From Gemmatimonadota bacterium (GTDB taxonomy: Bacteria; Gemmatimonadota; Gemmatimonadetes; Longimicrobiales; Gaopeijiaceae), in the NCBI GenBank assembly GCA_028873815.1, contig JAPPNN010000027.1, positions 1-64,000 of the forward strand: a stretch of DNA of 64,000 nucleotides, read 5' to 3'. The stretch's first letter is position 1, and the number at the start of each line of letters is the position of its first letter. The translations under genes were made by a program, and so were the position numbers. The notes under the pieces were generated by a model. It was not told the origin of the DNA. It ran no database searches and saw only the letters and a program-made list of their open reading frames with translations. This document shows positions 25,976 to 35,371 of the stretch, one piece after another.

Positions 25976-26039
25976 GGCGAGAAATCACGTAAGTCTAACT
26001 GGACTGCACGATCTGCGCTTCTTGCCGTTGGGGGCGTGT
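25976..26039. repeat. Element-end repeat next to att (copy 1)
   Basis: About 64 bp including ACTGCACGATCTGCGCTTCT and CTTGCCGTTG, nearly identical to 31697-31759 and degenerate at 41166-41195. In both good copies it lies just inside the att core, as integrase arm-binding DNA would. Confidence 0.75.
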
Positions 26040-26207
26040 GGTGTGGCTGGTGTTGCGCCGCGGGATGCTCGTCGCCCTCGCGGGTGCCGTCGCCGGCCTC
26101 GTGGCCTCGGCCGGCCTGGTCGCCGCCGCCGTCATAGCCTTCCCTGCCGCCCGCGCGCTTCCCCCATCGACCCCACGGAGGCCATCCTCACCGCGCAGCA
26201 CCTGTCT
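26038..26207 (+). pseudogene. Relic of an FtsX/ADOP-type ABC permease C-terminus
   Basis: The plus strand reads VVWLVLRRGMLVALAGAVAG followed, after a shift of frame, by SPIDPTEAIL, which is the usual end of ADOP permeases (last membrane helix then a DPTEAL-like tail). No start, no other permease segments; a truncated remnant at the element edge. Confidence 0.4.
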
Positions 26208-26216
26208 CGTGTGCGC

Positions 26217-26984
26217 CTATCGTTCGATGGCGAATTCCCGACTGTACTTGTTGGGCACGTTCTCCAGCGGTGGTACTGGACGACCGGCCGCCTTCAGCAT
26301 TTCGACAACGTTCTGGAAGATCTCGATGGAGCGACGATGAAACTGGGGCAGCAGTCCAAACTGCGCGTACGACAGGGGAGTCACATCGAACAACATTGTC
26401 TCCCAGTCCTGCCCTCTTCCCCACACGATCCCGGTAAGCAGGATATCGGTACGTGCTCCCCGTTCCAGCAGCAATCGCATGACAGGGTGCGCCACGTTCC
26501 AGTTGGAGTTCACGGTGTGAAACAGGGGTGTCTGCCCGTTCAAGCCGTGTCTATCCATCCCCGCCCGACCATCCACATCGAGGCCCGCATCCAGCAACAC
26601 CCGCGCAACATCAGTCAGCGCGTACTCGGCCGCGACGTGCAGGAGCGTTACGTCTTCCAGTGGCGTGAACACGCTTTCCAGCGTTGTCCGGTGGTGGAGC
26701 ACGTCAGGGTGTTCATTGAGCCGGCGCCTGAGGCGATCGATGTCGCCTGTCAGGACCGGAACGAGTTCCGGATCGTCGAGGGTGGCTCCACGATCCAGCA
26801 CCAGTTGTGCCATGTCCGCGAACCTGGGGGATCGGAAGTACATCTCGGTCAACCATTGGGCTGGTGTCCGACCATTGATGGGTGCCTCGGGGTCGAGACC
26901 CCGGTCGAACGCCTCTCGCACCTCGTCGATATCGTGCGTTTCCAACCCGCCGAGGTATCGCTCCTGGGGACTCGGTTCAGCCAC
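26217..26984 (-). CDS. Ankyrin-repeat protein
   Basis: 255 residues. At least three ankyrin units are visible (VTLLHVAAEYALTDVARVLL, GQTPLFHTVNSNW, VMRLLLERGARTD). GTG start at 26984 with GGAGG 6 bp upstream fixes the N-terminus. No signal peptide or catalytic domain, so a cytoplasmic protein-binding role is likely. Last gene of a four-gene overlapping operon headed by a PadR regulator. Specific partner unknown. Confidence 0.82.
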   Translation of the reverse strand: MAEPSPQERYLGGLETHDIDEVREAFDRGLDPEAPINGRTPAQWLTEMYFRSPRFADMAQLVLDRGATLDDPELVPVLTGDIDRLRRRLNEHPDVLHHRTTLESVFTPLEDVTLLHVAAEYALTDVARVLLDAGLDVDGRAGMDRHGLNGQTPLFHTVNSNWNVAHPVMRLLLERGARTDILLTGIVWGRGQDWETMLFDVTPLSYAQFGLLPQFHRRSIEIFQNVVEMLKAAGRPVPPLENVPNKYSREFAIER

Positions 26985-27231
26985 CGGCAGCCTCCGTATC
27001 GGCGGACGCCCGCGGTGACGGCCGTGGATGCCAGGCGTCCCCGAGGCCCTCCGGGAACCCGACGATCGCGTCCCAGAGCCGGGGGCCGTGTACGACGCCC
27101 CCGTCCGAAGTTGGGAAGCGGACGGGGGTCTGCGCCTCCACGGCCGGGGCGGAGAGCGACATCGTCGACAGCAGCAGAACGCGGACCGCGGCGCAATTCC
27201 TGGAGCGAACACGGATCAGGGGGAGTGTCAC
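26977..27231 (-). CDS. Small secreted protein, possibly truncated alpha/beta-hydrolase
   Basis: 84 residues with a signal peptide (VLLLSTMSLSAPAVEAQ). The following PVRFPTSDGGVVHG resembles the first strand of secreted alpha/beta hydrolases, but the protein ends soon after. GTG start overlaps the upstream stop (GTGA) and its 3' end overlaps the ankyrin start, which argues it is translated. It may be a cut-down remnant kept for coupling. Confidence 0.5.
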   Translation of the reverse strand: MTLPLIRVRSRNCAAVRVLLLSTMSLSAPAVEAQTPVRFPTSDGGVVHGPRLWDAIVGFPEGLGDAWHPRPSPRASADTEAAGG

Positions 27232-27923
27232 GGCGCGACCTTCATCGGATCACGCACCGACCGGGGCCGGTGGCCGACCGCTTCCGCGAGCATGATCCAC
27301 TGCAGAATCGTCACCGCGATCGCCACCTTGGTCCACCCGTCGTACGCCTCTCCCATCGCGAAGAAGAGCATCGCGACGGGGAGCATTGCGATCGCCACGG
27401 CGAGTTTCTTCCACCCGATCTGAAGCCACCCGGCGGGGGGCCCTTCATACGGCTTGCGCATTTCCATCACGCACCAGACCACCGCCAGGCCCGTGAAGAT
27501 CGTGAAGGGAACCGCAAGTACGGCGAGCGAGATGTCGAAACCCCACGCGGCGCCCATGAACCGGGCCTCGGGGCCGAGTCGCATAGCGGACAAGACGAGG
27601 CCGAGCGTGACGGTGACGTGGAGCGTCAACAGCATCCCGTGGAAGAGACCCCGGAGTCGCTGTCGGCCGTGTAGATAGAAGAGAAGCAGGCCGTACACCG
27701 CGGCCCCAGGAATGAAGACGAACCCCATGGAGAACCCGGAGCCGGCCATGCCGAATACCTGCCAGTTGGAAACCTCCGGCTTGAGCAGGGCCCGCATGGT
27801 CGGTGTCCATGTGAAGGTCAGGAAAATCATGGTCCACGCCATGATCCATCCAGACAGCCGCGGCGCCCATATCGAGCCGGCATCCGGGGGATGGGGGCGG
27901 GTCGGATCCGCGGACGCCCTCAT
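27228..27923 (-). CDS. Multi-pass membrane protein, hypothetical
   Basis: 231 residues, about six membrane helices (for example IMAWTMIFLTFTW, GAAVYGLLLFYLH, VAIAMLPVAMLFFAMG). I do not recognise a family. ATG start overlaps the padR stop (ATGA), and its own stop overlaps the next start. PadR-linked membrane proteins are often transporters or stress proteins, but no transporter motif is visible. Confidence 0.7.
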   Translation of the reverse strand: MRASADPTRPHPPDAGSIWAPRLSGWIMAWTMIFLTFTWTPTMRALLKPEVSNWQVFGMAGSGFSMGFVFIPGAAVYGLLLFYLHGRQRLRGLFHGMLLTLHVTVTLGLVLSAMRLGPEARFMGAAWGFDISLAVLAVPFTIFTGLAVVWCVMEMRKPYEGPPAGWLQIGWKKLAVAIAMLPVAMLFFAMGEAYDGWTKVAIAVTILQWIMLAEAVGHRPRSVRDPMKVAP

Positions 27924-28516
27924 GCGTCCGCCGTCCGTACACTTGAGCGGGGCCCGCGACCCGACGGATCGGGCTCTCTCTCCTCCAGCAGCTCCAAGAG
28001 CTCGGAGCAGCAACGAACCCGCGCGTCGAGCGCGGTGATCCCCATCCGGAGAGCGGCCCAATCGAAGAAGCTTGCGTCGTCGAACTCGATCGGTTCGCGG
28101 CCGCGCAGTAGAGCGGCTTCGATTCCGGCCAAGGTCTCCAGCCGCCCCCGGAACCAGTGTCGGAGTTGGACGAGGAAGTCGACACCGACGCGGGGATCGT
28201 CGAGCAGACCGATGCCGCTGAGCTGAGCGATGTAGGCCAGGCGCTCACGCCCGAGCACGGGCTCGGACCTGACCCACTCCCGCATCCGCTCCGTGCCTCT
28301 GGCGGTCCGTGCATAGACGCGCCTCTCCGGCCCCTTCGCCGACGCTTCGAGCCTCGACTCGAGCAGCCCGCGCTCGTCCATCCGATCGAGCGTCGAGTAG
28401 ATCTGCGAAGGTGTGGCGGGCCAGAAGGTAATCGCCCCGGCCTCGAACTCGCTCTTGAGATCGTAGCCGGTAGCCGGCTGATCCAGCATCATTAGGAGCA
28501 CGTTGTCCAGGCTCAT
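27920..28516 (-). CDS. PadR-family transcriptional regulator
   Basis: 198 residues. N-terminal winged helix (SLDNVLLMMLDQPATGYDL, then PATPSQIYSTLDRMDERGLL and a basic wing GPERRVYA) and a C-terminal helical dimerisation domain, as in PadR/Vir_act proteins. GGAGG lies 4 bp before the ATG. It heads the overlapping operon padR - membrane protein - small protein - ankyrin protein and presumably represses it through the palindrome at 28579-28602. Confidence 0.88.
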   Translation of the reverse strand: MSLDNVLLMMLDQPATGYDLKSEFEAGAITFWPATPSQIYSTLDRMDERGLLESRLEASAKGPERRVYARTARGTERMREWVRSEPVLGRERLAYIAQLSGIGLLDDPRVGVDFLVQLRHWFRGRLETLAGIEAALLRGREPIEFDDASFFDWAALRMGITALDARVRCCSELLELLEEREPDPSGRGPRSSVRTADA

Positions 28517-28578
28517 TGCGCCTCCGGGAGGAAAGCCAGTCACGCCTGAGCCGAACTCGGTCCACGAGCCTCGGCTCA

Positions 28579-28602
28579 CACTATTCCATAACAGGAATAG
28601 TG
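28579..28602. promoter_or_regulatory. Palindromic operator upstream of padR
   Basis: Perfect inverted repeat CACTATTCC - 6 bp - GGAATAGTG, 63 bp upstream of the PadR start and also upstream of the divergent brnT/brnA genes. Size and place suit a PadR dimer site. Confidence 0.65.
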
Positions 28603-28691
28603 GATCGCCGCAAGCCCCGGGATCGATACCCCGAGGTCCTCGGTGAGCGCGTGCCGTACTCGACAGCCCATTTTCTGTAGTAACATTAATT

Positions 28692-28769
28692 ATGCGGATT
28701 GAATTCGGACGGGAACCGAACGCGCCGCGACAACGCACACAGGATCGTCAGCATAAGGAGGGCCAATGA
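28692..28769 (+). pseudogene. Truncated BrnT-like toxin remnant
   Basis: 25-codon frame starting MRIEFGREPNA, which resembles the beginning of BrnT toxins (RIEFDPxKNA). Its TGA overlaps the brnA ATG by 2 bp, the normal toxin-antitoxin spacing. A real BrnT is about 90 residues, so the middle appears deleted while both ends keep their places. A TAACAT/ATTAAT AT-rich stretch just upstream could be the promoter. Confidence 0.5.
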
Positions 28770-29023
28770 ACGAGAACGACGGCTCTACGGCCCGAGGTTT
28801 TGACCCCGATACCGCTCCCGATCTCTCGAAGGACGGCTGGTCCGAGAAGTTCGCCAGGGCGCCCGTCCGTCGGGGGCGTCCTCCCAAGGCGCGGCCGAAG
28901 GTGTCGACCACCATCCGGTTGTCCCCCGAGGTCATCGATCATTTTCGCGCCGGAGGTCGCGGTTGGCAGACGCGGATCGACCACGCCCTGCTGGACTGGA
29001 TCAAGCAGCACGACGTTGCCTGA
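28766..29023 (+). CDS. brnA: BrnA/DUF4415-family antitoxin, apparently orphan
   Basis: 85 residues. C-terminal VSTTIRLSPEVIDHFRAGG followed by GWQTRIDHALLDWI is the DUF4415/BrnA ribbon-helix-helix signature; the N-terminal part is the flexible toxin-binding arm. AAGGAGGGCC lies before the ATG. BrnA neutralises and, with BrnT, represses its own operon. No full-length toxin is encoded next to it. Confidence 0.82.
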   Translation: MNENDGSTARGFDPDTAPDLSKDGWSEKFARAPVRRGRPPKARPKVSTTIRLSPEVIDHFRAGGRGWQTRIDHALLDWIKQHDVA

Positions 29024-29307
29024 GGGAATGTAGGCCCGCGCCGCGAACCACAGTCGTGAAGCTGGCATTCGAGTTCTTGGCGTTAGCGGCGACGCAATCC
29101 CGGCCTCCAGGCTTCTGCGATGCACACGGAGGGACATCGGCGACCTTCGCACCCCGCCAGTCGAAACCAATCGTGGTTGGGATCCGGATGCCTTCCCCGG
29201 TTGAAGCGTGACACCCGGGAAAACGATCGAACACGTCACCGTCGGCGGCGATACGGCAGCGAGTGTTCTGTACGAGTCGAGAGCGGTTCGGTGAGGTTCC
29301 GAAACGC

Positions 29308-30593
29308 TCAGGTCGGATTCCGCCTTTGTGCTCCAATCGACAGCCCCACCGCGTTGAGGGTGTCAACGAGTGCGTCGATATCGCGCTCGCTCGTTCGCCC
29401 GTTGGTTATGCAGGCTCGCAGCACTGTTTTGCCCTCGAAGACTGCGGTTGACACCCAGAACCGGCCGTCCCTGCGAACGGCATCGACGTAGCTCCGAACG
29501 GCCTCATGGCCCTTGGGCGGCACGAGACAAGCGACCGCCATGGGGGAGTCGTTCGCGAGCGACCAACCGTCGCGCTGCAACCGCCGTGCGAGTCTGTCCG
29601 CCAGTCGAATGGCGCGCTCGACGTGGCCGGCGTATCCCGTCCAACCCGCTGCCGCGAGTGCAAGGAACAGCCGCAGGCCGACGAATCGGCGCGACCACTG
29701 GCTTGAGTTGACGAAGAAGTCCTTGGCCGTGTCGCTCCTGGGCATGTAGCTGGCGTCAACCCGGAAGACCTGAGCGGCGACATCCGGTCTGGAGGTCAGG
29801 AACATGCCGGCTCCCATGGTCGTTGCAAACCACTTGCGGGCGTCGATCGTGATCGAGTCCGCCCGCTCGATGCCCTTGAGAGCACCGCCGGTATCGCTGG
29901 CAATCAGCGCACCACCCCATGCCGCGTCGACGTGGAACCACATGCCGTGCTCCCTGGCCAGTTCGCGGCAGCGGGTCAACGGATCGACCATGCCCGCATT
30001 GGTGGTGCCCGCCGTCGCCGCGATCATGACAGGCATGCGCCCGCTGAAAATGTCAGTTGCAATCGTTTCGGCCAAGGCATCGGGGTCCATGCGTCCTCGT
30101 CCGTCGGTCTGGATCAGCCGGACCGCGTTGCGCCCGATGCCCCCGGCGTGAGCGATCTTCAGCCAGGCCAAATGGGATCCGGCATGCCAGCCCTGCGCGC
30201 CACTGCCCGGATCACGTGCAGCTCGATCTCCACCGCCGCCGGCGCATGCGAGTGCACGCAGATCTGAGGGTTGAACGAGGAGGCGATCCGGTCGGCGCAC
30301 TCGGAGGCGAACGTCAGCGCAGGGTTGAACAAGCCAAGATAGCCCGGATGCGTCACCCGTACCGTGCCGGTCTCCAGGCCGTCGATCACCCATTCCGTCA
30401 AGCCCGCCAGCTCTCTGGGCCGGTCGAACTTCATGTTTCGCAGCTCCCGCAGCCATTCGCCGGACGGACCAGCGGGTACTACGTCGCGCGACGGCATGAG
30501 ACGCCGCGACACCCCGAGGCGTTCAGTGAGCGCGTGGTCCGCCGCCGTCCGGGAATCATGGTCCGGAAACAGCGAATAGTGCGGATCGGTCAT
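29308..30593 (-). pseudogene. Broken group II pyridoxal-dependent (aromatic amino acid) decarboxylase
   Basis: N-terminal part 30593-30159 (GYLGLFNPALTFASECADRI, then MPDPIW) is in one frame; the C-terminal part (HLAWLKIAHAG to the end) is in another. The join at about 30165-30175 runs straight from the PIW motif to the HLAWLK motif, so the intervening about 50-60 residues, including the Gly-rich PLP-phosphate site, are missing and the frame is shifted. The PLP lysine region TIDARKWFATTMG survives. ATG at 30593 overlaps the upstream stop (ATGA). The product cannot be a working decarboxylase. Confidence 0.85.
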
Positions 30594-31447
30594 CGGACGG
30601 CTTGACCGCTGGCGAACTGCCGACTCGCCTCCCACGCCAGCATACAGCGTTTCCGCGTGGCACCCCCGGCGTAGTCGCCCGTGATCCCGCCCGCGCGGAT
30701 CACGCGATGGCAGGGAATGAGGAAGGCGATCGGGTTGCTGCCAACCGCGCTCCCCGTCGCCCGAGCCGCCTTCGCGCTACAAACCTCTTCGGCCACGCGA
30801 CCGTAGGTGACGACCTTCCCGGGAGGCACGCGCAGCAGGGCGCGCCAGACGGCCAGTTGGAAGTTGGTCCCACGCACATGGACGGTCAGCGGGGGACTCT
30901 CGGCTCCGAAGGGCGCCGAGAAGATGGACCGCGCCAGTGCTGTTGCCGTCGATTCGTCGCCTTCCAGCGACGCCCGTCCCCAGGCCCGGCGGAGAGCCTC
31001 CTTCTCGGCGGAAACATCCCCGTCGGCCACAAACCCGACCCGGCAGACACCGCGCTCGGTCCAAGCGACGAAGACAGGCCCAAACGGTGATTCCCCGGTG
31101 CCGAACCGGATCGTCAGCCCCGCACCCCTGCTCCGATACTCGCCCGGGGTGACGGCCTCCACGGTTACGAAGTGATCGTGCAGCCTGCCCGGGCCAGAGA
31201 GCCCGCTACCATGGGCCGTCGCGAGCACGGACTCTGAGCTGTCGAGTAGCGTCTTCGCGTGCTGAACGGTAAGGAATTCGAGAAAGCGCTTTGGCGTGAC
31301 GCCGGCCCAGCGCGAGAACAGGCGATGCAGATGGCTTTGGCTCAGACCGATATGCGCCGCCAATTCCGCGAGTTCCGGCTGGCGCTTGCGATGCCTGGCC
31401 AGATAGCGAATGGCAGCCTCGATTCGGTCGTAGTCGGTCGTGTTCAT
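30590..31447 (-). CDS. AraC-type regulator fused to O6-methylguanine-DNA methyltransferase (Ada-like)
   Basis: 285 residues. Residues about 8-100 are an AraC helix-turn-helix (LAELAAHIGLSQSHLHRLF); the rest is the DNA repair methyltransferase with acceptor Cys in FLIPCHRVI and the RVAEEVCS helix. The N-terminal zinc/phosphotriester domain of full-length Ada is absent, as in the common shorter Ada-like proteins. It repairs alkylated guanine by transferring the alkyl group to itself and may control its own gene. Head of a two-gene unit with the broken decarboxylase. Confidence 0.9.
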   Translation of the reverse strand: MNTTDYDRIEAAIRYLARHRKRQPELAELAAHIGLSQSHLHRLFSRWAGVTPKRFLEFLTVQHAKTLLDSSESVLATAHGSGLSGPGRLHDHFVTVEAVTPGEYRSRGAGLTIRFGTGESPFGPVFVAWTERGVCRVGFVADGDVSAEKEALRRAWGRASLEGDESTATALARSIFSAPFGAESPPLTVHVRGTNFQLAVWRALLRVPPGKVVTYGRVAEEVCSAKAARATGSAVGSNPIAFLIPCHRVIRAGGITGDYAGGATRKRCMLAWEASRQFASGQAVR

Positions 31448-31614
31448 ACGGAACTCCGAGAATAAATCATCGATGGGGGACCTCCTGCAAAACGTGATCA
31501 TTCCCGTTGCTGAAATCGACCCGATCCTTGCTATGCGATGTCGACGCGAGAGGCACTCCCGTCGGCATCCGAGCGGTTCTCGGCGCAACGACTTCGACTG
31601 TGTCGTGGCTGGCG

Positions 31615-31670
31615 CGCGCAAACTCCAATCGGGGCGGCCGGATTCGAACCGGCGACCTCCTGCTCCCAAA
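31615..31670 (-). repeat. Inner att site: exact 56-bp copy of the tRNA-Pro 3' region
   Basis: Identical over 56 bp to 47418-47473; 42 of these bases are the tRNA-Pro 3' half, the other 14 lie downstream of the tRNA. It marks the left end of the 15.8-kb mobilizable element (31671-47417). Confidence 0.93.
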
Positions 31671-31993
31671 TCCCCCACACGGGACGCGAAATCACGGCAA
31701 GAAATCTCATAAGTCTAACTGGGACTGCACGATCTGCGCTTCTTGCCGTTGGGGCGTGTCAGGGTCCGCCGGACTGAAAAAGCCGGAAAATCGGGTCAAA
31801 TGGAGGGCATTTGGAGGGGTCCACAGCGGTGTGCCAATCCGTTCAGCCACCCCCGTCCGGTAGCTTTTAGAACCATCCACACCAGAATCGTTCGACGGGC
31901 CGTCGAGATCGTGTGCCGCCACCAACGATGGCCGCCGGTCAATCGCCCCCGATCGCGGTTCGGTTCTCCTCACGTTTGCGGGATCCCATGGGG
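31671..31993. other. Non-coding left end of the mobilizable element
   Basis: Contains the second copy of the element-end repeat at 31697-31759 (TAAGTCTAACTGGGACTGCA and following). Beyond it I see no gene or RNA up to the stop of the E2-E1-JAB-patatin gene. Confidence 0.6.
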
Positions 31994-34900
31994 CTACAGA
32001 TCCGGTAGATAGTACGCAACCAGAAACCTGGTCAGAACCTCTCCACGGAGAGCTATTCGATCGAGATCTGCTCCCTTCATGGCCGCGAAGTCCGTCGGAT
32101 AGTCCTTCACCTCGGCGCGCTTCGGAAGTTCTGGTGGTATCCACGGCAGCTTGCCGTCTTTCTGTCCGAGATAAGAGAGCACGAAACCGGAGATGTCCCC
32201 CCACTCGGCGAGCCGGTGCAAGCGATTCCTCGTCGCGTCTTGCACCTTCCTGAAAACGGTCAGAAACGAGCGGGACATCCGGGTCGGCCAACACATGGGG
32301 TAAGTGTCGTCGTCAAACAAGCCGGCACCAGCGTCGCAACAAATGATGTATTCCGGGCTGAAGACGTTGGTGCTGATCGACGGCTCCCGACCAGGCTCCA
32401 TCGGGGAAACGCCGAGATTCTCGAAAACACCGCCATCGGTAAGGAGGACTCGCGTCGGGTCCGTGGTGGTACCCTTCTTCAGGAAACGATACTCCCGGTC
32501 CAGCGCCGGGAGCAGAGCCGGGTAAGCCGCGGATGCTGCAACCGCGTCGGCAACCAAGGCCTCCTCGGGAGCGATCCTCCCGAAACGCCAGCAACCGCTT
32601 TGCCTACTGCCGAACCGGAAGGCCGACCCGGTTCGCAGTTCGGTGGCGTTGATTACCGCATCCAATGAGTCTCGGGCCACGTCCCCCATCAGCGTGTTTC
32701 TGAACAACGACCTTCTCAGAGTCTCGCGGAACGCTTCGGTTCGGCTGAACGTGCGAACCGGCGGAGTCTTCCAGAGACCAGTAAGCGACCGCGTGATGGA
32801 AGCAGCACCGATTGGAAGCTGGGCCTGGACGGTCTTCCCTATGGCTCTCAGTCGCAACGCTTCCCGCACGATGTCACGCTGAAGTCCTCGGCGCAGGAGT
32901 TCGACCACCCGACCGTCGAAGTCGGAGAACGACTCGCTCGAATAGGCGTACATCGCCGCGATGACGGATCCGCCCGAGACGCTTGAAATGACCTGTAGCC
33001 GGGCTAGCAGCCCGAGGTCATGGAGAGCACGAAAGCACCCGAGGTGGAAAGCGATCGCTCGCGAACCTCCGCCGGAGAGGGCAAGCCCGACATCTCGTGG
33101 ACTCACCGGAGCTGGTTCAACAGAGATCGTCTCGGAGACATCTTCCTTGATGTGGTACACGCACCGTGGCCGCAGATTAGTCCGAAACACATGCGCCCCG
33201 AGAAGGGGATCGCTGTCTGGATCTCCTGAGAGGATCAGCAATACGAGCGTGCGGCGGGACGACTCCGTTCCGTCTAGAAGCCGGGCAACGGTGTCCAGGT
33301 CGATCGTGCTCGGCCAGGGTCCGGCCCTTGGGTGTGTGTGCCAGCTACCAAGGCACTCCACAGATCCACGGAAACGATCGTGCTTCGCATCGGCAGATTC
33401 ACGCGTACCCAGGATACCGCAAGTGAAATGCCTGTCGGACGCATCGCTGTCCGGCGGAGGCCCGTCGACATCGGTTATCCAAATGACCGATGCCGCTTCG
33501 TTTATCTCGCCAAAGATCAATCCTCCGGTCTCGACGGATGGGTCAGTAGTCCGGGCTGAGCGCTTTGCCCACGCTCGCATCTCTCTGACGGCCGCCTGCG
33601 ACACTCTGACGGCGTATCGCCCACTCTGCTCTTGGGCGGCGTAGTCCCGCGGCCACGCGAAGTGGTGTGTTGGTCCAGACTCTTCAACGAACCATCCAAA
33701 AGCAGTGTGTTGCTCGTCTGGTGCTGACAGAGACCGCGCGATGGCGTTCAGCATTCGCGCCGAGAGGCTCGCGAGATCAGCGTTCGAGCCTATGAACGTG
33801 GGTTCCGAGCATCCAGGCTCTGGCTGAAAACGCTCGTCGGCCGACGACTCTGGCCAAAAATCCTCACGTGGCCCTTTGAGTCGGGTATTTCGACAGGCTT
33901 CGAGCTTGAGTCGCCTGACAACATCAAGTGGCCCCCCGCTGTGGGACGGGTTCGCGAGGGTTGCCATCCCCGTGGCCGCGCGGCTGTCGATGGCCATGGA
34001 GCCGATAGGCGGACGCGAGTCGGTCCTTTGGAGTCTCTGTTCGAGGCTCATCCTGACAGCCCGCGCCGCGGTGCAGTCGATCACCAGATCGACATCCGGT
34101 ATCGCATTGCTCCCGCTTATCCGTGGGATCAGATCCGCGTCCAAGGCCTCGACCGTGACATCAGGGTTGATGCGCTTGAGGCGATCCGAAAGTGCAGCGA
34201 CTTTCGGCTTCCCGATGTCTGCATCCTCGAACCCCTGGCGCACTAGGATTCCTGGAACGACCAACCCATTGTCCGCCAGCTGTACGTGCCTGACACCAGC
34301 CCGGGCTACGGACTCCGCTACGTGTGTCCCGACAGCCCCACATCCCCAGATAGCCACCCGCTTCCCGCGAAACCACGCCATTGGCGAGGAGTGGTCACGA
34401 CGCCACGTGACTTCCGGGCGCATCTCGCGAACACTGCACCATCCTACCTTGGCTCGGACCGACCACTCGACCACGGCTTCAATCGCCGCGTTTCGTGAAA
34501 CCGGGTCGTCGCCGTCCCAAACGGTATCCAATTCGCGGAGTTTGTCCGCGTCGGCACCCGATATCTCCCAGACCGCAAGGTGCTGAAGGTAAGGTCCGCC
34601 GGCTTCGATGCGACGCATGGGACTGCCCAAGACCACCAGCACCGGTGTCCCCGACTCACTCCTATTGGCCAACGAAGCGAACGTTAGCACGAACGGCCTG
34701 TAGTCCACGCCGTGGCGCTCCAGTTCCTTCAGGAGGTTACGGACGGATTCGGGGTATTCGAAGGGCAGCGGCCTGTGGAGCAGGATCGCCGGAGCCCGAT
34801 TGTCGAGGCTGCCCAGGAGGTGCTGTGACCAGCCGGTGATCTCCGTCCGACGATTCCGCTGGCGAAGCTCAGCGAATCCGAACCAAGTGGATTCCCTCAC

Positions 34901-35371
34901 CCGAGGTGTGTCCGCTTTCGGAACCACCAAGCGATCCGCCGTCACATATGCAACGGGAGGGTGGAGGGGCGCATCGTCGGGGTCGAGGCGGTTCAGCGCG
35001 GCGTCGCGAATCCACGTGTCCAGTCGTTCGATCAGACCGTACATGCCGTCCTGCGGCCGCCAATCAGCCGAACTCCGATAGAGACAAAGACTGTGCCCCC
35101 ACTGGACGTGAGGGAATCCGGCGAAGCGACGGTGGAGGGTGACTACGGACGGGCGCTTGTAGGGAAAGGTAGGCGGGACCACTATGAGGAATCGCTCCCG
35201 AGCCCGTACCCGCAGTCCGTCCGCGACCCGCTCGTGACCGTCAAACCCAATGCTTATCTGGAATCGGTATCCGTTCGACCACCTTTCTCCGCTCTGGACC
35301 ACAATCGTGCCATCGGATGCGGCTGCGATCTCCCATAGCTGTTCCTCGGCAAGTTGGAAGGCACGGTCCAT
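31994..35371 (-). CDS. E2 - E1 (ThiF) - JAB peptidase - patatin phospholipase fusion
   Basis: 1125 residues holding four enzymes in a row. Residues about 1-135: E2-like UBC fold with FPYKRPSV and catalytic C96 in GHSLCLY. About 330-545: ThiF/E1 domain with nucleotide loop GCGAVG (343-348), D367/N368, RQGFEDADIGKPK and a probable thioester Cys C521 in EPGCSEPTF. About 585-735: JAB/JAMM isopeptidase with E614 (ETGGLIFG), H678, H680, S688 and D691 all present. About 760-1120: patatin lipase with oxyanion GGGSR (767-771), nucleophile S799 in SVSGGS and D979 in TDGGVFENLG. E2-E1 and JAB match CBASS Cap2 and Cap3, patatin matches CapV effectors, but no CD-NTase is present. ATG follows the upstream stop with no gap. 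I know of no characterised protein with this layout. Confidence 0.9.
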   Translation of the reverse strand: MDRAFQLAEEQLWEIAAASDGTIVVQSGERWSNGYRFQISIGFDGHERVADGLRVRARERFLIVVPPTFPYKRPSVVTLHRRFAGFPHVQWGHSLCLYRSSADWRPQDGMYGLIERLDTWIRDAALNRLDPDDAPLHPPVAYVTADRLVVPKADTPRVRESTWFGFAELRQRNRRTEITGWSQHLLGSLDNRAPAILLHRPLPFEYPESVRNLLKELERHGVDYRPFVLTFASLANRSESGTPVLVVLGSPMRRIEAGGPYLQHLAVWEISGADADKLRELDTVWDGDDPVSRNAAIEAVVEWSVRAKVGWCSVREMRPEVTWRRDHSSPMAWFRGKRVAIWGCGAVGTHVAESVARAGVRHVQLADNGLVVPGILVRQGFEDADIGKPKVAALSDRLKRINPDVTVEALDADLIPRISGSNAIPDVDLVIDCTAARAVRMSLEQRLQRTDSRPPIGSMAIDSRAATGMATLANPSHSGGPLDVVRRLKLEACRNTRLKGPREDFWPESSADERFQPEPGCSEPTFIGSNADLASLSARMLNAIARSLSAPDEQHTAFGWFVEESGPTHHFAWPRDYAAQEQSGRYAVRVSQAAVREMRAWAKRSARTTDPSVETGGLIFGEINEAASVIWITDVDGPPPDSDASDRHFTCGILGTRESADAKHDRFRGSVECLGSWHTHPRAGPWPSTIDLDTVARLLDGTESSRRTLVLLILSGDPDSDPLLGAHVFRTNLRPRCVYHIKEDVSETISVEPAPVSPRDVGLALSGGGSRAIAFHLGCFRALHDLGLLARLQVISSVSGGSVIAAMYAYSSESFSDFDGRVVELLRRGLQRDIVREALRLRAIGKTVQAQLPIGAASITRSLTGLWKTPPVRTFSRTEAFRETLRRSLFRNTLMGDVARDSLDAVINATELRTGSAFRFGSRQSGCWRFGRIAPEEALVADAVAASAAYPALLPALDREYRFLKKGTTTDPTRVLLTDGGVFENLGVSPMEPGREPSISTNVFSPEYIICCDAGAGLFDDDTYPMCWPTRMSRSFLTVFRKVQDATRNRLHRLAEWGDISGFVLSYLGQKDGKLPWIPPELPKRAEVKDYPTDFAAMKGADLDRIALRGEVLTRFLVAYYLPDL

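Noticed and set aside
31628-31670. Second functional tRNA-Pro gene
   Set aside because: Only the 3' half is present; there is no 5' acceptor strand or D arm, so it is an attachment-site duplicate.
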